Shown in pieces: positions 49,046-58,139 of a stretch of 64,000 nt of DNA. Under the pieces are notes generated by a model that was given only the letters and a program-made list of their open reading frames with translations, did no database searches and had not been told where the DNA came from. Numbering within the stretch: position 1 is the first letter of the stretch; every line of letters starts with the position of its first letter. Both the position numbers and the translations under genes were made by a program. Origin of the DNA: Streptomyces glaucescens (GTDB lineage: Bacteria; Actinomycetota; Actinomycetes; Streptomycetales; Streptomycetaceae); the NCBI RefSeq assembly GCF_000761215.1, contig NZ_CP009438.1, positions 6,242,501 to 6,306,500 on the forward strand, given 5' to 3'.

Positions 49046-51961
49046 CTATTCGAGGAGCTCCGCGTACGAACCCATGGCGGTGGCGATGTCCACCTGGGCC
49101 CAGAACCGGTGATACGTGAACGTGGGCGCGGCACCGCCCGCGAGGTAGCTCTCGATCTTCGACCAGGACGGGTCGTTCTTGTAGAACGAACGGATCGACG
49201 AGAAGGTCGAGGACGAGTTGATCGTGTCGCCGTTCGGCATGGTGCCGGTCCAGCCGCTCGGGATGTAGATCTTCTCGTTGAAGCGGCTGTAGTCCGTGCG
49301 GGTCTCCGGGACGGCGATGCCGAGCGCGTCCTGGTTGTTCTCCCACATGCCGTCGAGCAGGGCCTTCGCCACCCGTGCCGCGTCCGTGTCACCGGAGCGG
49401 TCGGCGTAGTACGTCAGGGTCTTGGCGTACGAGGCGGCCACGCCGACGTCGTTGGTGTAGTCGACGACGGTGACGTGCAGCCCGGTGTTGCCGCCGGGGC
49501 TGGACGGGTTCCAGGTGTCGGGCTTGCCCGACCACTGGAGGGTGGACGGGATCCGGAAGGAGCCGTCCGGGTTGACGGTGGTCTTGGACAGCGCCCAGTC
49601 GACCCACTTGTCGAGCACGACCTTGGCGTCCGCGTCACCCGTCTGCTGGTAGTACTCGGCGACCCGCTCCATCGACCACGCCTGGAAGCCGAACCACTGG
49701 TTGGACGGCGGGTCGTGGTAGACGGGCTTCTCGTCGTAGTACATGCCGTAGAAGGTCGGCGTGCCGGCCGGCGGGGTGGCGTAGCGGCCCGCCCAGCTGT
49801 TGGTGGCACCGCCCGCGATGGCGCCCTCGGCCGACTGCAGCCAGCGGTAGAACTCCAGCTGCCGGTCGAGGGACTTCGCCCAGTCCGCCTGGCCCGTCGC
49901 CGACTTCGGCTTCAGGTCCGGGTAGTTGGCCAGGGCGTGCGCGGCGAGCGGGTTCTGGTAGCCGCCGTGGGCGTGGGAGGAGCCGATGCGCCAGGCCCAG
50001 CCCGCCGAGGTGTCGACGGCGCCGCCCCAGGCGTAGTACCAGGACAGCAGGTAGTGCGAGGAGTCCTTGCCGGTGCCCGCCGGGCAGGCCGTCGGCCCCA
50101 CGCAGTTGCCGACCTTCTTGAAGTACTTGTCGTACATCGCGTACCGCAGGTAGTCGCCCATCTTCGCCGCCTTGGCGACGGTGGCCGCGACCTGCGAGCC
50201 CTTGCCCTGCTGCTCGGCCCAGATGTCCGCCCAGTAGGCGGCCTGCACCGCGCGCGCGTCGGCGTCGGGGGCGTTGGTGAACTTCCACTGCTTGGCGTAG
50301 GAGGAGTCACCGGTGAACAGGTCCAGATAGCCGTTGCGGCCGCCGTACTTGAAGGCGTCGCAGGTCGGCTGCGGGACCGTCTCCCAGACCGACTCCTGGG
50401 CGCCGCGCTGGAAGGTGTTGATGTACGACGGGCCGGTGTCCGCCGGTCCGGCCTCGCACTTGCCGGGCGAGTTGCCGTAGCCGTAGACGTTGTCGACGTC
50501 CTGCAGCCAGTGCATGCCGTAGACCTCGTCCGTGCCGTACGCGGACCTCAGCTCGGCGGCGATCGGGTCCGGTCCGACCGAGACCCCGCTCTCCAGCTTC
50601 GCCGGGTACTCGTTGGGGGTGTCGAGTTCCGGTGCGTACGTCGCGGGCTTCGAGGCGTTGTAGAAGGAGTTGGTCGGCTGGTCGGCCTTGGTGGGGATCA
50701 TGTACTTCTCCATGATCTCCCAGGCGCCGTTGAACTTGGTCCAGTCGCCCGTCACCTTGCCGTACATGGCCTGGAGCCACAGCAGGTAGCTGTACGCCTC
50801 CGACGTGGTCTCATGGCCGTGGTCCGGCGCCTCGACGATCAGCGTCTCCACCGAGTGGTAGGGGATGCCCTCGGGGGAGAAGTAGCCGTTCGCCGGGTTG
50901 GTGATCTTGCCGTACAGCTCCAGGAAGCGGGCGTCGTACTCCTTGGCCGCCCCGATCTGGGTGACGGTCACCGAGGCCTTGCCGTGGCCGGGCGCCGCCG
51001 ACTCGAAGACGGCCGCGCCGGTGCCGGTGGAGTCGGCGCTGACGGTCACCGTCTGCGGGGTGTTCCAGTTCGACGGGGTGAAGGTGAGCGAGGCGCCGCC
51101 GGTCACCGAGAGGCCCGTGTTGCCGGAGGCCCGGGTGGTGGTGACGGTGACGTTGCCGGACGGCCGGGTCGACAGCCGCAGCTCATAGGTGCCCGTCTTC
51201 CCCTGCTGGACGGGGAGTTGCGTCGGGGAGGCGACCACGGCGGGTCCCGACGCGACCGTGATGCCGACCGGCGTCGAGGACGCCGACGCCCCGAGGCTGT
51301 CGTAGGCCTTCGCCACCAGCGAATGACTGCCCACGGTCAAACCGGAGGCGGTGTGCGTGTAGGGCGCGGTGGTGTCCGTGCCCAGCAGGGTGGTGTCGTC
51401 GTAGAACTCGACCTTGGTGATGTTCGCGTTGTCCGCCGCGGCGGCGGTGGCCGCGAGCGGCACCGCGTCGCCCTGTGCGTAGACCGCGCCCGCCGCGGGG
51501 CTGGTCAGCACAGTGATGGGCGGCTGGTGGGCGCCGGCACAGGTGGTGCCGTTCACCGCGAACGAGGTGGGCGCGGTGTTGGTGCCGCTGTAGGTGAACT
51601 GGGCGCCGGCGGACACGGCCGCGCCGGCCGCGACCCGGCCGTTGTACGGCGCGTTCCGCACCGTGACCGTCTGACCGGACTGGGACCAGGTGCCGTTCCA
51701 GCCGTTGGTCAGCTTCTGGTTGCCACCGTAGGAGTACGTCAGCGTCCAGCCGTCGATCACGTCCGTACCGCGGTTGGTGAACGTGAGCTCCGCGGTGAAG
51801 CCGGAACCCCAGTCGTTGGTCTTGTAGTCGACGCTGCACTGGAGCGCCGCCGCGTGCGCGGGGCTCGGGTTGGCGGCCAGCATCGACAGGGGTACCGCGA
51901 GGGCCGCGAACGCGGCTGTCCATAACCGCCGCGTGGCGCGGCGTCTGCTTCTCAGGGGCAT
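49046..51961 (-). CDS. Secreted cellobiohydrolase GH48 with N-terminal CBM2 and Ig-like domains
   Basis: A 971-residue processive cellulase. The signal peptide is about 1-38 (cut after AHA), CBM2 about 39-141 with its flanking Cys pair, an Ig-like domain about 147-236 (PPITVLTSPAAGAVYAQGD), a second beta domain about 240-338, and GH48 about 340-971. IVEAPDHGHETTSEAYSYLLW contains E377 and E388, the counterparts of Cel48F Glu44 and Glu55. GH48 enzymes attack cellulose from the reducing end. AAGGAGG is 8 bp before ATG 51961. A CebR-type operator overlaps the promoter. Confidence 0.95.
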   Translation of the reverse strand: MPLRSRRRATRRLWTAAFAALAVPLSMLAANPSPAHAAALQCSVDYKTNDWGSGFTAELTFTNRGTDVIDGWTLTYSYGGNQKLTNGWNGTWSQSGQTVTVRNAPYNGRVAAGAAVSAGAQFTYSGTNTAPTSFAVNGTTCAGAHQPPITVLTSPAAGAVYAQGDAVPLAATAAAADNANITKVEFYDDTTLLGTDTTAPYTHTASGLTVGSHSLVAKAYDSLGASASSTPVGITVASGPAVVASPTQLPVQQGKTGTYELRLSTRPSGNVTVTTTRASGNTGLSVTGGASLTFTPSNWNTPQTVTVSADSTGTGAAVFESAAPGHGKASVTVTQIGAAKEYDARFLELYGKITNPANGYFSPEGIPYHSVETLIVEAPDHGHETTSEAYSYLLWLQAMYGKVTGDWTKFNGAWEIMEKYMIPTKADQPTNSFYNASKPATYAPELDTPNEYPAKLESGVSVGPDPIAAELRSAYGTDEVYGMHWLQDVDNVYGYGNSPGKCEAGPADTGPSYINTFQRGAQESVWETVPQPTCDAFKYGGRNGYLDLFTGDSSYAKQWKFTNAPDADARAVQAAYWADIWAEQQGKGSQVAATVAKAAKMGDYLRYAMYDKYFKKVGNCVGPTACPAGTGKDSSHYLLSWYYAWGGAVDTSAGWAWRIGSSHAHGGYQNPLAAHALANYPDLKPKSATGQADWAKSLDRQLEFYRWLQSAEGAIAGGATNSWAGRYATPPAGTPTFYGMYYDEKPVYHDPPSNQWFGFQAWSMERVAEYYQQTGDADAKVVLDKWVDWALSKTTVNPDGSFRIPSTLQWSGKPDTWNPSSPGGNTGLHVTVVDYTNDVGVAASYAKTLTYYADRSGDTDAARVAKALLDGMWENNQDALGIAVPETRTDYSRFNEKIYIPSGWTGTMPNGDTINSSSTFSSIRSFYKNDPSWSKIESYLAGGAAPTFTYHRFWAQVDIATAMGSYAELLE

Positions 51962-52018
51962 GATCTGGTTCCTCCTTGCGGCGGCTGAGGGGGGCGGAAA
52001 AGTCAAGGCTTGAACCAG

Positions 52019-52032
52019 TGGGAGCGCTCCCA
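52019..52032. promoter_or_regulatory. CebR-type operator TGGGAGCGCTCCCA
   Basis: A perfect 14-bp palindrome TGGGAGCGCTCCCA. This is the known binding site of CebR, the LacI-family cello-oligosaccharide-responsive repressor of Streptomyces cellulases. It begins at the last base of the GH48 -10 hexamer, so a bound repressor would cover the transcription start. Confidence 0.9.
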
Positions 52033-52060
52033 TAGTGAGGACGGGGCCAGTTCCGGTCAA
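52032..52060 (-). promoter_or_regulatory. Vegetative (HrdB-type) promoter of the GH48 gene
   Basis: On the minus strand TTGACC (52060-52055), a 17-bp spacer and CACTAT (52037-52032) match the -35/-10 pattern of the main sigma factor. The spacing is ideal and the CebR box follows directly. Confidence 0.7.
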
Positions 52061-52406
52061 GACGCTTGAAGAGTCGAAAAGATTCGATGAACACGTCGAC
52101 GGAAAAGTCAAGCAACTCCCCTGTTGTTCACCGTCACTTGGCGCTACCTTCGCCATCACCAGTGGGAGCGATTCCGCCAGTCGTCACGTCCGTCCCGACG
52201 TGCCCGAGCTGCAAGGACTCGCTCATGCGACACCCCCCGCGTTCAGGTCTTTTACTCGTCGGCGCCGCCCGGCCCGCTCCCTGAGGCCCCCTCGCGCCCG
52301 CTCCTGACTCGCTCGCGTCGACGCCGTCCGGCCCGACGCGCACTCGACCGCGCCCCGCTGCGGGCGCGCACTCCCCACAGCAGCCAGAGAACAGGAACCC
52401 GCACTG

Positions 52407-54134
52407 ATGAGCCGTACCCGAACGAGAACAGCACTGCTCGCCGCACTCACGCTCGTGGGCGGTGCGACCGGGACCGCCATGGCCGCGATGCCCGGTGACG
52501 TCGGCGCCGCCGCCGTACCCTGCACCGTCGACTACAAGGTGCAGAACCAGTGGAGCACCGGCTTCACCGCCTCCGTCACCATCACCAACAACGGCGCCGC
52601 CAAGTCCGCATGGTCGGTGAAGTGGTCCTACGCCGGCAACCAGCGGGTCACCAGCGCCTGGAACGCCAAGGTCACCCAGAGCGGGGCCGCCGTCACCGCC
52701 GCCAACGAGGGCTACAACGGCCAGCTCCCCACCGGCGGCTCGGTCAACTTCGGCTTCCAGGGCAGCTACAGCGGCACCAACGCGATCCCGGCCACCTTCA
52801 CCCTCGACGGCGTCACCTGCAACGTCGACGACGGCAGCGGAGGACCCGGCGGCCCCACCGACCCGCCGCCGAACCCGTCCGGCAAGGCCGACAACCCGTA
52901 CGCGGGCGCCAAGGGCTACGTGAACCCCGAGTGGTCCGCGAAGGCCGCCGCCGAGCCGGGCGGCAGCCGCATCGCCAACCAGCCCACCGGCGTGTGGCTG
53001 GACCGGATCGCCGCCATCAACGGCGTCAACGGCGGCATGGGCCTGCGCGACCACCTCGACGAGGCGCTGCGGCAGAAGGGCACCGGCGAGCTGTACATCC
53101 AGCTGGTCATCTACAACCTGCCCGGCCGTGACTGCTCCGCCCTCGCCTCCAACGGCGAGCTCGGCCCGACGGAGATCGACAAGTACAAGACCCAGTACAT
53201 CGACCCGATCGCCGCGATCCTCGCCGACCCCAAGTACAAGGACCTGCGGATCGTCACCACGATCGAGATCGACTCGCTGCCCAACCTCGTCACCAACGTC
53301 ACCCCGCGGCCCACCGCCACGCCCAACTGCGACGTGATGAAGGCCAACGGCAACTACCAGAAGGGCGTCGGCTACGCCCTGAACAAGCTCGGCGACATCC
53401 CCAACGTCTACAACTACATCGACGCCGGCCACCACGGCTGGCTCGGCTGGGACGACAACTTCGGGCCCTCCGCCGACATGTTCAAGACCGCCGCCACCAC
53501 CGAGGGCGCCACCGTCTCCGACGTGCACGGCTTCATCGTCAACACCGCCAACTACAGCGCCCTGAAGGAGGACCACTTCAAGATCACGGACACGGTGAAC
53601 GGGACCTCCGTGCGCCAGTCCAAGTGGGTCGACTGGAACCGCTACACCGACGAGCTGTCCTACGCCCAGGCCATGCGCGACAAGCTCGTCTCGATCGGCT
53701 TCGACTCGAAGATCGGCATGCTGATCGACACCTCCCGCAACGGCTGGGGCGGCACCGCGCGGCCCACCGGACCGGGCGCCCTGACCAACGTCGACACCTA
53801 CGTCGACGGCGGCCGCTACGACCGCCGCATCCACCTCGGCAACTGGTGCAACCAGGCCGGGGCGGGACTCGGCGAGCGGCCGCGGGCCAACCCCGAGCCG
53901 GGCATCGACGCCTACGTCTGGATGAAGCCGCCGGGGGAGTCCGACGGATCCAGCAAGGAGATCCCGAACAACGAGGGCAAGGGCTTCGACCGGATGTGCG
54001 ACCCGACGTACACCGGCAACCCGCGCAACAACAACAACATGTCCGGCGCCCTGCCCGACGCCCCGATCTCCGGCCACTGGTTCTCCGCGCAGTTCCAGCA
54101 GCTGATGCGGAACGCCTACCCGCCGCTGTCCTGA
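52407..54134 (+). CDS. Secreted cellulase GH6 with N-terminal CBM2
   Basis: A 575-residue secreted beta-1,4-glucanase/cellobiohydrolase. The signal peptide is about 1-27, CBM2 about 36-140 (VPCTVDYKVQNQWSTGFTASV), a Gly/Pro/Asp linker to about 160, then GH6. YNLPGRDCSALASNGEL holds D242, TTIEIDSLPNLVTN holds D289 (the general acid), and DTSRNGWGG and YVWMKPPGESDGSS are further GH6 blocks. GH6 cellobiohydrolases act from the non-reducing end, complementing GH48. The ribosome-binding site is weak (AGGAA). Confidence 0.94.
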   Translation: MSRTRTRTALLAALTLVGGATGTAMAAMPGDVGAAAVPCTVDYKVQNQWSTGFTASVTITNNGAAKSAWSVKWSYAGNQRVTSAWNAKVTQSGAAVTAANEGYNGQLPTGGSVNFGFQGSYSGTNAIPATFTLDGVTCNVDDGSGGPGGPTDPPPNPSGKADNPYAGAKGYVNPEWSAKAAAEPGGSRIANQPTGVWLDRIAAINGVNGGMGLRDHLDEALRQKGTGELYIQLVIYNLPGRDCSALASNGELGPTEIDKYKTQYIDPIAAILADPKYKDLRIVTTIEIDSLPNLVTNVTPRPTATPNCDVMKANGNYQKGVGYALNKLGDIPNVYNYIDAGHHGWLGWDDNFGPSADMFKTAATTEGATVSDVHGFIVNTANYSALKEDHFKITDTVNGTSVRQSKWVDWNRYTDELSYAQAMRDKLVSIGFDSKIGMLIDTSRNGWGGTARPTGPGALTNVDTYVDGGRYDRRIHLGNWCNQAGAGLGERPRANPEPGIDAYVWMKPPGESDGSSKEIPNNEGKGFDRMCDPTYTGNPRNNNNMSGALPDAPISGHWFSAQFQQLMRNAYPPLS

Positions 54135-54278
54135 CGGCGGACCCGGGCACCGCGGCATCCGGTGGCCGCGGTGGCCGGGCCGACGACCGGTGAACCGCCG
54201 GGGCCGGCCCGCGTGGCCGTGCCCCGGCGGGCCGTCGGGCGTTTGCCGTCCCGGCAACCCGGCTTGCCTCCCCGCGGC

Positions 54279-54302
54279 GTGCCGCCGCACCCTTGGCGGC
54301 AC
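54279..54302 (+). terminator. 8-bp hairpin directly before the next ribosome-binding site
   Basis: GTGCCGCC (54279-54286), an 8-base loop and GGCGGCAC (54295-54302) lie about 145 bp after the GH6 stop and just 2 bp before GGAGGAGAGG of the His-rich methyltransferase. It may be a terminator or a translational control element. Confidence 0.45.
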
Positions 54303-54323
54303 CCGGAGGAGAGGCTGAGCACC

Positions 54324-55223
54324 ATGGCGCACGAGCACGACCACGAGCACGACCAGCACCACCACCGGCACCATGACCACGGCGACATCGACTGGGCCGG
54401 GATGGCCCCGCTGCTGGAGTCGCAGGCCGAGCTGTACGCCCCGCTGTACGAGCGGGCGCTGGCCTGGCTGGCCCGGCAGCAGACCGACCCGGGCCTGGTG
54501 GTGGACGCGGGCAGCGGGCCCGGTGTCGTCTCCTGCCTGCTCGCCGAGACCTTCCCCGGTGCCCGGGTGGTCGCCGTCGACGGCGCCGAGCCCCTGCTGG
54601 AGCGCGCCCGCGCCCGCGCCGAACGCCTCGGAGTCGCCGACCGGTTCGGCACCCTCGCCGGGGAACTGCCCGGTGTCCTCGGCGACCTCGACTATCCGGC
54701 CGACCTGCTGTGGGCCGGCCGCAGCGTGCACCACCTCGGCGACCAGCGGGCCGCCCTCGCCGCCTTCGCCGGCCGGCTCGCCCCCGGCGGCACGCTCGCC
54801 GTCCTGGAGGGCGGGCTGCCCGCCCGTTTCCTCCCCCGCGACCTCGGCTTCGGCCGCCCCGGACTCCAGGCCCGGCTCGACGCGCTGCACGAGGAGTGGT
54901 TCGCGCAGATGCGGGCGGGCCTGCCCGGCAGCGTCGCGGAGACGGAGGACTGGCCCGCCCTGCTCGCCGCCGCCGGCCTCGGCCACCCGCACAGCCGCAG
55001 CTTCCTGCTGGACCTGCCCGCCCCCGCCACCGGCCGGGCCCGCGCCCATGTCGCCGCCACCCTGTCCCGGCTCCGCGACTCCTTCGGTGACCACCTCGAC
55101 GCCGGCGACCGCGCCACCCTCGACCGGCTGCTCGACCCCGACGACGAGGGGAGCGTGCACCGGCGGCCGGACGTGTTCGTCCTGGCCGCGCACACCGTGC
55201 ACACGGCGACGAAGTCCCTGTGA
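54324..55223 (+). CDS. Class I methyltransferase with His-rich N-terminus
   Basis: A 299-residue protein. Residues 1-22 (MAHEHDHEHDQHHHRHHDHG) are nearly half His, a likely metal-binding tail. SAM motif I is LVVDAGSGPGVVSCLLAE (about 58-75), followed by VVAVDGAEPLLERARARA and ADLLWAGRSVHHLGDQRAAL. It may methylate or process a metal-related substrate, or the His tail may buffer nickel or zinc; neither is shown. ATG 54324 has GGAGGAGAGG upstream. Confidence 0.87.
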   Translation: MAHEHDHEHDQHHHRHHDHGDIDWAGMAPLLESQAELYAPLYERALAWLARQQTDPGLVVDAGSGPGVVSCLLAETFPGARVVAVDGAEPLLERARARAERLGVADRFGTLAGELPGVLGDLDYPADLLWAGRSVHHLGDQRAALAAFAGRLAPGGTLAVLEGGLPARFLPRDLGFGRPGLQARLDALHEEWFAQMRAGLPGSVAETEDWPALLAAAGLGHPHSRSFLLDLPAPATGRARAHVAATLSRLRDSFGDHLDAGDRATLDRLLDPDDEGSVHRRPDVFVLAAHTVHTATKSL

Positions 55224-55302
55224 GCCGTACGACGCCCCTGGGAGACGTACGAGGTCGCCGTGCGACGCACGCCGCGCCCGCGGGGCCCAGGCCGGCCCGG
55301 AA

Positions 55303-55349
55303 CGAGCGCGCCCCCCGGGACCTCGACCCGGTCCCGGGGGGCGCGCTCG
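55303..55349. terminator. Perfect 20-bp hairpin terminator between convergent genes
   Basis: CGAGCGCGCCCCCCGGGACC (55303-55322) pairs fully with the complementary strand at 55330-55349 across a 7-base loop. It lies midway between the methyltransferase stop and the aldo/keto reductase stop, and is the strongest hairpin in the window. Confidence 0.95.
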
Positions 55350-55370
55350 CCGTGGCCGTACCGCCGCGGC

Positions 55371-56207
55371 TCAGGCCATGTCGAACTCGGCGGGGTCCGG
55401 GCCGATCCGCCGGTCCTCGTTCAGCGCGCTGATCGCCGCCAGGTCCTCGGTGTCCAGGCTGAAGTCGAAGACGTCGATGTTCTCCTCGATCCGGGAGGGC
55501 GTCACCGACTTCGGGATGACCACGTTGCCCAGCTGGATGTGCCAGCGCAGCACGACCTGGGCCGGCGTGCGGCCGTGCTTCTGCGCGATGGCGACGATGG
55601 CCGGGACCTCCAGCAGGCCCTTGCCCTGGCCCAGCGGCGACCAGGCCTCGGTGGCGATGCCGTGGTCCGCGTGGTACTGCCGCGTGGCGTGCTGCTGGAG
55701 GTGGGGGTGCAGCTCGATCTGGTTGACCGCCGGGACGACCGAGGTCTCGTCGATCAGCCGCTCCAGGTGCTCCGGCAGGAAGTTGGAGACGCCGATGGCC
55801 TTGATCCGCCCGTCGGCGTGGAGCTTCTCGAACGCCCGGTAGGTGTCGACGTAGGTGTCCCGGGCCGGCAGCGGCCAGTGGATGAGGTACAGGTCCACGT
55901 AGTCCAGGCCGAGCTTGGACAGCGAGAGGTCGAAGGCACGCAGTGTGGAGTCGTACCCCTGGTCGCTGTTCCAGAGCTTGGTGGTGACGAAGAGCTCCTC
56001 GCGGGGGATGCCGGAGGCGGCGACGGCCTTGCCGGTGCCCTCTTCGTTGCCGTAGATCGCCGCTGTGTCGATGCTGCGGTACCCGGCCTCCAGAGCGGTG
56101 GTGACCGCCCGCTCCGCCTCGTCGTCCGGCACCTGCCAGACGCCGAAGCCCAGCTGGGGCATCTCGACGCCGTTGTTGAGGATGATCGGGGGGACCTTGC
56201 TGCTCAC
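55371..56207 (-). CDS. Aldo/keto reductase
   Basis: A 278-residue NADPH-dependent TIM-barrel reductase. IDTAAIYGNEEGTGKA holds the Asp and Tyr of the catalytic tetrad, VTTKLWNSDQGYD the Lys, and LYLIHWPLPARDTYVD the His. IPKSVTPSRIEENIDVFDF is the NADPH-binding end. It matches the AKR5/2,5-diketo-gluconate reductase-like group. Start GTG 56207 has CGAAGGATC upstream. It stands downstream of the acyl-CoA ligase, 105 bp away, on the same strand. Confidence 0.92.
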   Translation of the reverse strand: MSSKVPPIILNNGVEMPQLGFGVWQVPDDEAERAVTTALEAGYRSIDTAAIYGNEEGTGKAVAASGIPREELFVTTKLWNSDQGYDSTLRAFDLSLSKLGLDYVDLYLIHWPLPARDTYVDTYRAFEKLHADGRIKAIGVSNFLPEHLERLIDETSVVPAVNQIELHPHLQQHATRQYHADHGIATEAWSPLGQGKGLLEVPAIVAIAQKHGRTPAQVVLRWHIQLGNVVIPKSVTPSRIEENIDVFDFSLDTEDLAAISALNEDRRIGPDPAEFDMA

Positions 56208-56312
56208 GAGCTTGTGATCCTTCGGTTGTCGTCAGGTGGTACTCATATCGTCAACGATCACGGGCCGCGATGCATTCCTGACCGGGGAATCCATGTGCGC
56301 GTGCGCGTCGGA

Positions 56313-58139
56313 TCAGGCCGGGTACAGCGCCTCCACCTCGTTCGCGTACGCCTTCTCGATGGCCCTGCGCTTCAGCTTCAGCGACGGGGTGAGCAGGCCG
56401 TGCTCCTCGGTGAACGGCTGGGCGAGGATACGGAAGGTGCGGATCGACTCGGCCTGCGACACCAGGGTGTTCGCGGTGACCACCGCCCGCCGGATCTCCG
56501 TCTCCAGATCCGGATCGCGTACCAGTTGCGCCGCGGTCATCAGGGGTTTGTTGCGCATCTTCAGCCAGTGCTCCACTGCCTCCTGGTCGAGGGTGATCAG
56601 CGCGGCGACGTACGGACGGTCGTTGCCGACGACGATGCACTGCGCGACCAGCGGATGGTCCCGGACACGTTCCTCCAGGGGCCCGGGCGAAACGCTTTTC
56701 CCGCCGGACGTGACCAGGATCTCCTTCTTGCGGCCGGTGATGGTGAGGTAGCCGTCCTCGTCGAGGACCCCGAGGTCGCCGGTGGCCAGCCAGCCGTCCT
56801 GCAAGGTCTCGTCGGTGGCCTTGGGGTTGTTGAGGTAACCCTGGAAGACGTTCCCGCCGCGCAGCCAGATCTCGCCGTCGTCCGCGATGTGCACGGTCAC
56901 GCCGGGGACGGGCTGCCCGACCGTGCCGTAGCGGGTGCGCTCGGGCGGATTGGCGGTGGCGGCGGCCGTGGACTCGGTCAGGCCGTAACCCTCGAAGACG
57001 TGCACGCCCGCGCCCGCGAAGAACAGGCCGAGGCGCCGGTCCATCGCCGAGCCGCCCGACATGGCGTACCGCACCCGGCCGCCCATCGCCTCGCGCACCT
57101 TGGCGTAGACGAGCTTGTCGAAGAGCTGGTGCTGCATCCGCAGCCCCGCCGACGGCCCCGGCCCGGTGCCCCAGGCCCTCTCCTCCATCGCCTCCGCGTA
57201 CCGCACGGCGACGTCGACGGCCTTCTCGAACGGCCCCGTGCGCCCCTCGAGCTCCGCCCTGCGGCGGGCGGCGGTGAAGACCTTCTCGAAGATGTACGGC
57301 ACCGCCAGGAAGAAGGTCGGCCGGAAGGCCGCCAGGTCGGGCAGCAGGGCGGCGGCGTTCAACTGCGGTTGGTGGCCGAAGCGGACCCGGCCGCGGATCG
57401 CCGCGACCTGCACCATCCGGCCGAACACGTGCGCCAGCGGCAGGAAGAGCAGGGTGGCCGCCTCGTCGCCCTTGCGGGAGTGGAACAGCGGCTCCCAGCG
57501 CTCGAGGACCGTGTCCGCCTCGAACATGAAGTTGCCGTGCGAGAGCACACAGCCCTTGGGCCGGCCCGTGGTGCCCGAGGTGTAGATCACCGTCGCCACC
57601 GTCTCCGGGGTGACCGCGGTGCGGTGGCGGTGCACCACCTCGTCGTCGAGGTGCGCCCCGGCGTCGTACAGCTCGCCGACCGCGCCCGCGTCGAGCTGCC
57701 ACAGCTGCCCCAGCCGCGGCAGCCGGTCGATGACGGTGGCGATCGTCATCGCGTGGTCCTCGTGCTCCACGACCGCGGCCGTGACCTCGGCGTCGTGCAG
57801 CATCCAGAGGCACTGGTCGGCCGAGGAGGTCGGGTAGACGGGTACCACCTGGGCGCCGATCGACCACAGCGCGAAGTCGAAGAGGGTCCACTCGTAGCGG
57901 GTACGGGACATGATCGCGACCCGGTCACCGAACCGCACGCCCCGCGCCAGCAGCCCCTTGGCCAGGGCCAGCACCTCGTCGCGGAACTCCGCGGCGGTCA
58001 CGTCGCGCCAGCGTCCCGTCTCGTCCTTGCGGCCGAGCGCGACGTGCCCGGGGTCGTCCTCGGCGTTGCGGTAGACGGCGTCGGCGAGACCGCCCACGGG
58101 GGGCGGCAGCGCCGACGGAGGGTTGGTGAATTCGCGCAA
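56313..58139 (-). CDS. Long-chain fatty-acid-CoA ligase (AMP-binding, FadD15-like)
   Basis: A 608-residue acyl-adenylating enzyme. The P-loop is IYTSGTTGRPKGCVLSHGN (about 192-210), then FEGYGLTESTAAATANPP, WLATGDLGVLDEDGYLTITGRKKEIL and GGKSVSPGPLEE with the C-terminal Lys in LKLKRRAI. It activates fatty acids to CoA esters for beta-oxidation or lipid synthesis. The start is TTG 58139 with GGGGGAG upstream, a rare start codon. No signal peptide. Confidence 0.92.
   Translation of the reverse strand: MREFTNPPSALPPPVGGLADAVYRNAEDDPGHVALGRKDETGRWRDVTAAEFRDEVLALAKGLLARGVRFGDRVAIMSRTRYEWTLFDFALWSIGAQVVPVYPTSSADQCLWMLHDAEVTAAVVEHEDHAMTIATVIDRLPRLGQLWQLDAGAVGELYDAGAHLDDEVVHRHRTAVTPETVATVIYTSGTTGRPKGCVLSHGNFMFEADTVLERWEPLFHSRKGDEAATLLFLPLAHVFGRMVQVAAIRGRVRFGHQPQLNAAALLPDLAAFRPTFFLAVPYIFEKVFTAARRRAELEGRTGPFEKAVDVAVRYAEAMEERAWGTGPGPSAGLRMQHQLFDKLVYAKVREAMGGRVRYAMSGGSAMDRRLGLFFAGAGVHVFEGYGLTESTAAATANPPERTRYGTVGQPVPGVTVHIADDGEIWLRGGNVFQGYLNNPKATDETLQDGWLATGDLGVLDEDGYLTITGRKKEILVTSGGKSVSPGPLEERVRDHPLVAQCIVVGNDRPYVAALITLDQEAVEHWLKMRNKPLMTAAQLVRDPDLETEIRRAVVTANTLVSQAESIRTFRILAQPFTEEHGLLTPSLKLKRRAIEKAYANEVEALYPA

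Larger units (their letters stand above)
51962..52406. other. Divergent cellulase control region
   Basis: This 445-bp region between GH48 (minus) and GH6 (plus) is less G+C-rich than its surroundings near 52060-52130. It has no gene. It holds the GH48 promoter and CebR box described below and, for GH6, an imperfect box TGGGAGCGATTCCG at 52163-52176 (matching at 11 of 14 positions). Confidence 0.8.
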
